Both the position numbers and the translations under genes were made by a program. Below are positions 6,079 through 7,860 of a stretch of 7,860 nucleotides of DNA, piece after piece. Position 1 is the stretch's first letter. Every line of letters begins with the position of its first letter. The stretch is taken from assembly GCA_029821455.1 (NCBI GenBank), contig JALGTI010000141.1, positions 1 through 7,860 of the forward strand, read 5' to 3'. Origin of the DNA: Candidatus Zipacnadia bacterium. GTDB lineage: Bacteria; Armatimonadota; Zipacnadia; Zipacnadales; Zipacnadaceae. Below the pieces are notes generated by a model. That model was given only the letters and a program-made list of their open reading frames with translations. It had not been told where the DNA came from and searched no databases.

Positions 6079-6286
6079 TATCACACCCTCTTCGCAGTTC
6101 GGCTCGGGAGCGGACGCATAGTGTTTGCACAAGCTTAACCTGGCGAAGTATAGCCCAAGGGCGGATTCATTGTCAACAGTCCATTCGCACAAATCAGTGC
6201 CCAGCCAGCGGCTGGGCGGCAGGTTGTGAGTCTGCGGCCGGCGAATGATGGGGCTCAATAGGCTCAAGTGACAAGGGAGACCACAG
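6079..6286. promoter_or_regulatory. Divergent intergenic region with a GC-rich hairpin
   Basis: This 208-bp gap separates the zinc-ribbon gene (-) from the UroD-like gene (+). Besides the minus-strand promoter it holds a perfect 8-bp stem with a 3-nt loop, GCCCAGCC (6199-6206) and GGCTGGGC (6210-6217), with no T-run on either side. It also has a 7-bp direct repeat GGCTCAA (6252-6258 and 6261-6267) next to the UroD-like ribosome binding site AGGGAG (6274-6279, 7 nt before the ATG). A plus-strand promoter is not clear. TTGCAC with TATAGC at 18 bp (6125-6154) is a weak option that would overlap the divergent -10 and place the hairpin in the leader. Confidence 0.5.
6147..6176 (-). promoter_or_regulatory. 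Sigma70-type promoter for the zinc-ribbon/yggS/sepF operon
   Basis: On the minus strand, TTGACA (6176-6171) is followed by an 18-bp spacer and TATACT (6152-6147). The -35 is a perfect consensus and the -10 matches five of six bases. Transcription should start near 6140, giving a leader of about 60 nt before the ATG at 6078 and its GAGGG ribosome binding site. It is the only strong promoter seen upstream of the seven-gene block. Confidence 0.75.
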
Positions 6287-7354
6287 ATGGAACTTGCGTA
6301 TAAGCCTGATCTGGAGGAGGCGAAGGAGCGCTGGCGGGCGTTCTGGACCCACGAGATCATTGACCGGCCCTGCTGCGTGGTCACTGCCCCGCTGGAAGGG
6401 GCCGAGCCGGTGGCGCCACCGCCCTACCTGGCCGCCTGGGACCTTGACTACCACGAGCTAGCCGAACAATTTGATGCCCATGCTGCTACCGTCTACTACG
6501 GCGGCGAGGCTATCCCCTTCCGCGACCCCAGCTTCGGGCCGGATATGTTTGGAGCCTGGCTAGGTGGGGAACTTGAACGCTCCGATGATAGTAAGGATGC
6601 CACCAGTTGGGCTGTGCCCGTAGTTGAGGACTGGGCCGAGGTGCTGCCTCTGAAACTCGACCCCAATAACAAGTGGTGGCAGGAGACTCTAAAACTGGTG
6701 CGCGCAATTGCTGAGGTCGGCGAGGGCAAGTTCCTGACCGGCGCTCTCGACCTTCACAGCAACGCTGACGCACTTATCTCTCTGCGCCGCGCTTGTGACG
6801 TGTGTATGGACCTGCTGTTGGTGCCCGACCTTATCCACCAGGCGATGCGCGACGTGCGCGCGGTCTATCAGCCGGTCTACAACGCGTTCTTTGAGGCCAG
6901 CGGCGGCCCGGAACGCGGCAGCATTGGCTGGGCACCATTCTACTGCGAAGGCAAGTTCGCAATGACCCAGTGCGACTTCGCGATCGCGGTCTCCCCCCAG
7001 ATGTTCAATGAGTTCATCCTGCCAGCGCTGGAGGAGGAGTGGGCCTTCTTGGACCGCACCATCTATCACTACGACGGCGCTGGGGCGCTGGTACATCTAG
7101 ATACGATCTTAGCCAATCCCGATATAGACGGGATTCAGTGGGTGCCGGGCGCCGGTGCCAAGCCGCTCATCGAGTGGATGGACCTGCTAAAGACCATTCA
7201 GGCTGCCGACAAATCCCTGCAAGTCTATGGCACGCCCGAGGAGATAAAGATCTTCCATAAAGAACTGAAACCCGAACTGTGCTGCTATACAACGAGCTGC
7301 TCATCCCAACGTGAGGCCGACGAATTGCTCAAGTGGCTGGTGGATAATACATAA
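6287..7354 (+). CDS. UroD-superfamily (uroporphyrinogen decarboxylase-like) TIM-barrel protein
   Basis: This 355-residue cytoplasmic protein resembles the branch of the UroD/corrinoid methyltransferase superfamily often named uroporphyrinogen decarboxylase family or trimethylamine corrinoid protein 2. Supporting text: DLHSNADALISLRRACDVCMDLL (155-177; the DAL...R...DL pattern), CDFAIAVSPQMFNEFILPALEEE (229-251), and YHYDGAGALVHLDTIL followed by DGIQWVPGAG (260-290), a hallmark of this branch. The N-terminal 40 residues (LEEAKERWRAFWTHEIIDRP) also fit the branch. It is unlikely to be the haem-pathway HemE, because I do not see the HemE N-terminal substrate-binding motifs and no haem gene is near. 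Candidate metal or cofactor ligands are H261, D263 and the C332-C333/C338 cluster; these are guesses from family chemistry. The ATG has AGGGAG 7 nt upstream. Substrate and partners are unknown; no corrinoid-binding protein is encoded beside it. Confidence 0.85.
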   Translation: MELAYKPDLEEAKERWRAFWTHEIIDRPCCVVTAPLEGAEPVAPPPYLAAWDLDYHELAEQFDAHAATVYYGGEAIPFRDPSFGPDMFGAWLGGELERSDDSKDATSWAVPVVEDWAEVLPLKLDPNNKWWQETLKLVRAIAEVGEGKFLTGALDLHSNADALISLRRACDVCMDLLLVPDLIHQAMRDVRAVYQPVYNAFFEASGGPERGSIGWAPFYCEGKFAMTQCDFAIAVSPQMFNEFILPALEEEWAFLDRTIYHYDGAGALVHLDTILANPDIDGIQWVPGAGAKPLIEWMDLLKTIQAADKSLQVYGTPEEIKIFHKELKPELCCYTTSCSSQREADELLKWLVDNT

Positions 7355-7384
7355 GAACGGGTAACACAAACGACAAAGGCATTC

Positions 7385-7424
7385 GTAGGGGAGGAAACTT
7401 TCTTGAGAAAGTTTCCTCCCCTAC
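7385..7424. repeat. Perfect 19-bp inverted repeat (palindromic element)
   Basis: GTAGGGGAGGAAACTTTCT (7385-7403) is followed by two bases (TG) and its exact reverse complement (7406-7424). As RNA it forms a very stable hairpin in either orientation. It starts 30 bp after the UroD-like stop codon. There is no T-run on the 3' side on either strand, so it is not a classical intrinsic terminator, although it may stabilise the 3' end or act as a terminator-like structure. Perfect symmetry over 40 bp in a gene-poor spacer is also what one expects of a REP- or MITE-like dispersed palindrome. No second copy is in this window. Confidence 0.85.
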
Positions 7425-7555
7425 CCGCCCTCCTTCAAAGACTTCTGAATTGTGGGCCGAATCTGCATCGTCACGACGGCGACCTCGGCCCCCAGCCGGT
7501 GGAGGAGTTGATTGTGCGGCTAAAGGAGGAGGATGTACTGCCCCGCAAGCAGTAA
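7403..7555 (+). other. Orphan reading frame, possible gene remnant (50 codons)
   Basis: A frame open through the right arm of the palindrome ends at TAA 7553-7555. It encodes LLQRLLNCGPNLHRHDG, then DLGPQPVEELIVRLKEED and VLPRKQ. From about 7475 its codons look like those of the neighbouring genes (GAC, GGC, CTC, CAG, GTG, GAG, CTG), and the end reads like the last helix of a real protein. The only start I can offer is TTG at 7403 in the hairpin loop, with GGGGAGG eight bases upstream inside the left arm, which would be buried in the hairpin. I do not recognise the product. It may be the 3' remnant of a gene cut at the palindrome, a very small gene, or chance. Confidence 0.25.
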
Positions 7556-7595
7556 TCAGACGAGCCAGCCCTGTCGCGATGGCCGATCACATAGC

Positions 7596-7644
7596 CTAGG
7601 CCAGATACAATCAGGCCTGGTCTCTGTTTTTGTGGGGAACAGAG
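7596..7644 (+). terminator. Two short stem-loops with a T-run (weak terminator candidate)
   Basis: CTAGGCC (7596-7602) pairs with GGCCTGG (7614-7620) with one G-T pair and an 11-nt loop, and is followed after six bases by TTTTT (7627-7631). A second 7-bp stem, CTCTGTT (7622-7628) with AACAGAG (7638-7644), overlaps that T-run. The first stem could be a weak intrinsic terminator that insulates the promoter just downstream. The loop is long and the T-run is not directly adjacent, so the call is tentative. Confidence 0.25.
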
Positions 7645-7653
7645 CCGGCAGCC

Positions 7654-7682
7654 TTGACTCGAACAAGCGTTCGTGCTATGAT
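7654..7682 (+). promoter_or_regulatory. Near-consensus sigma70 promoter upstream of the methyltransferase
   Basis: TTGACT (7654-7659), a 17-bp spacer and TATGAT (7677-7682) match five of six bases in both boxes with ideal spacing. Transcription should start near 7689. The first possible start codons of the next gene are at 7692-7707, so the leader would be only about 3-18 nt long. Confidence 0.8.
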
Positions 7683-7700
7683 GGCCACAGGGTGATGAGA

Positions 7701-7860
7701 ATGGCTATGTTCACAGGTGAAGTGGCAGACGTGCGCGAACCGAGTTTGAAGTACTGCACGGGCGATGGCCTGGACCTCGGACCCGGCCCCTGGAAACTGC
7801 GCCAAAGTGCGATAGGGATTGACTGGAAGCGCTGGAACGAGGACATCAATATCCAGGGCA
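7701..7860 (+). CDS. Class I SAM-dependent methyltransferase, N-terminal part (runs off window)
   Basis: Fifty-three codons are visible before the window ends. The text LKYCTGDGLDLGPGPWK contains methyltransferase motif I (LDLGPGP, the Gly-rich loop after the first strand that holds S-adenosylmethionine), preceded by a short N-terminal lead. IGIDW (39-42) then supplies the acidic residue expected at the end of the second strand to bind the SAM ribose. EDINIQG (47-53) matches the start of the following segment in methyltransferase type 11-like proteins (usually followed by an acidic residue). The acceptor cannot be told from this fragment. Several starts are in frame: GTG 7692, ATG 7695, ATG 7701 and ATG 7707. 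I chose 7701 because AGGGTG lies 6 nt upstream, but 7695 and 7707 are possible. It has its own strong promoter just upstream, so it is transcribed independently of the UroD-like gene. Confidence 0.72.
   Translation, partial: MAMFTGEVADVREPSLKYCTGDGLDLGPGPWKLRQSAIGIDWKRWNEDINIQG

Noticed and set aside
6079..6384. Longer N-terminal extension of the zinc-ribbon protein (frame open to 6384)
   Set aside because: The extension would overlap the UroD-like gene start and contain the promoter; its residues look non-coding. The ATG at 6078 has a good ribosome binding site and begins just before the first ribbon.
6287..7354. Haem-pathway uroporphyrinogen decarboxylase (HemE)
   Set aside because: The sequence has motifs of the UroD-like/corrinoid branch (DGAGAL, DGIQWVPGAG), and the HemE N-terminal substrate motif is not visible. 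No haem gene is adjacent.
7385..7424. Classical rho-independent terminator
   Set aside because: The stem is strong, but no T-run follows on either strand and the stem is A/T-rich in its middle, so I list it as a palindromic repeat.

Overview
The window is about 7.9 kb of moderately GC-rich bacterial chromosome. It holds nine clear coding regions and one that runs off the right end. The gene set (SepF, YggS/YlmE, ProC, YggT/YlmG and DUF167, with a VIT/VWA-type protein and a UroD-like protein beside them) suggests a deep-branching SepF-using bacterium of the Chloroflexota/Armatimonadota/Terrabacteria kind. That placement is inference from gene content only; there is no rRNA or other phylogenetic marker. 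Nothing here looks like a phage, plasmid, CRISPR array or insertion sequence with a transposase.

Layout. 1-987 (+) is the C-terminal part of a VIT/VWA-type protein that starts left of the window. It converges on a compact seven-gene minus-strand block, read from right to left: an acidic, proline-rich double zinc-ribbon protein (6078-5293), the YggS/YlmE PLP-binding protein (5264-4566), SepF (4465-4007), ProC (3919-3104), YggT/YlmG (3091-2789), a large CPBP-family membrane protease with an N-terminal TPR-like region (2775-1294) and a DUF167/YggU protein (1293-1009). A good sigma70-type promoter (TTGACA, 18 bp, TATACT on the minus strand, 6147-6176) lies 68 bp before the first gene. Spacers are 0-100 bp, so the block is probably one operon. 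Its order resembles both the ylmE-sepF-ylmG division cluster of Gram-positives and the yggS-proC-yggT-yggU cluster of proteobacteria, with two uncharacterised members added.

Divergent from this block is a UroD-superfamily TIM-barrel protein (6287-7354, +). The 346 bp after it contain a perfect 19-bp inverted repeat, a 50-codon orphan reading frame with coding-like codon use but no sound start, two short hairpins and a near-consensus promoter (TTGACT, 17 bp, TATGAT). The promoter drives the start of a class I SAM-dependent methyltransferase that is cut by the window end.

How the genes fit together: SepF tethers FtsZ to the membrane, and YggT/YlmG and YggS/YlmE are its usual neighbours. ProC makes proline, and YggS, a PLP-homeostasis protein, often travels with it. 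The points most worth following up are the zinc-ribbon protein with five acidic/polyproline repeats, the TPR-CPBP protease placed inside a division cluster, and the in-frame TAG/GTG junction between the protease and DUF167. No clearly new, self-contained system is evident.
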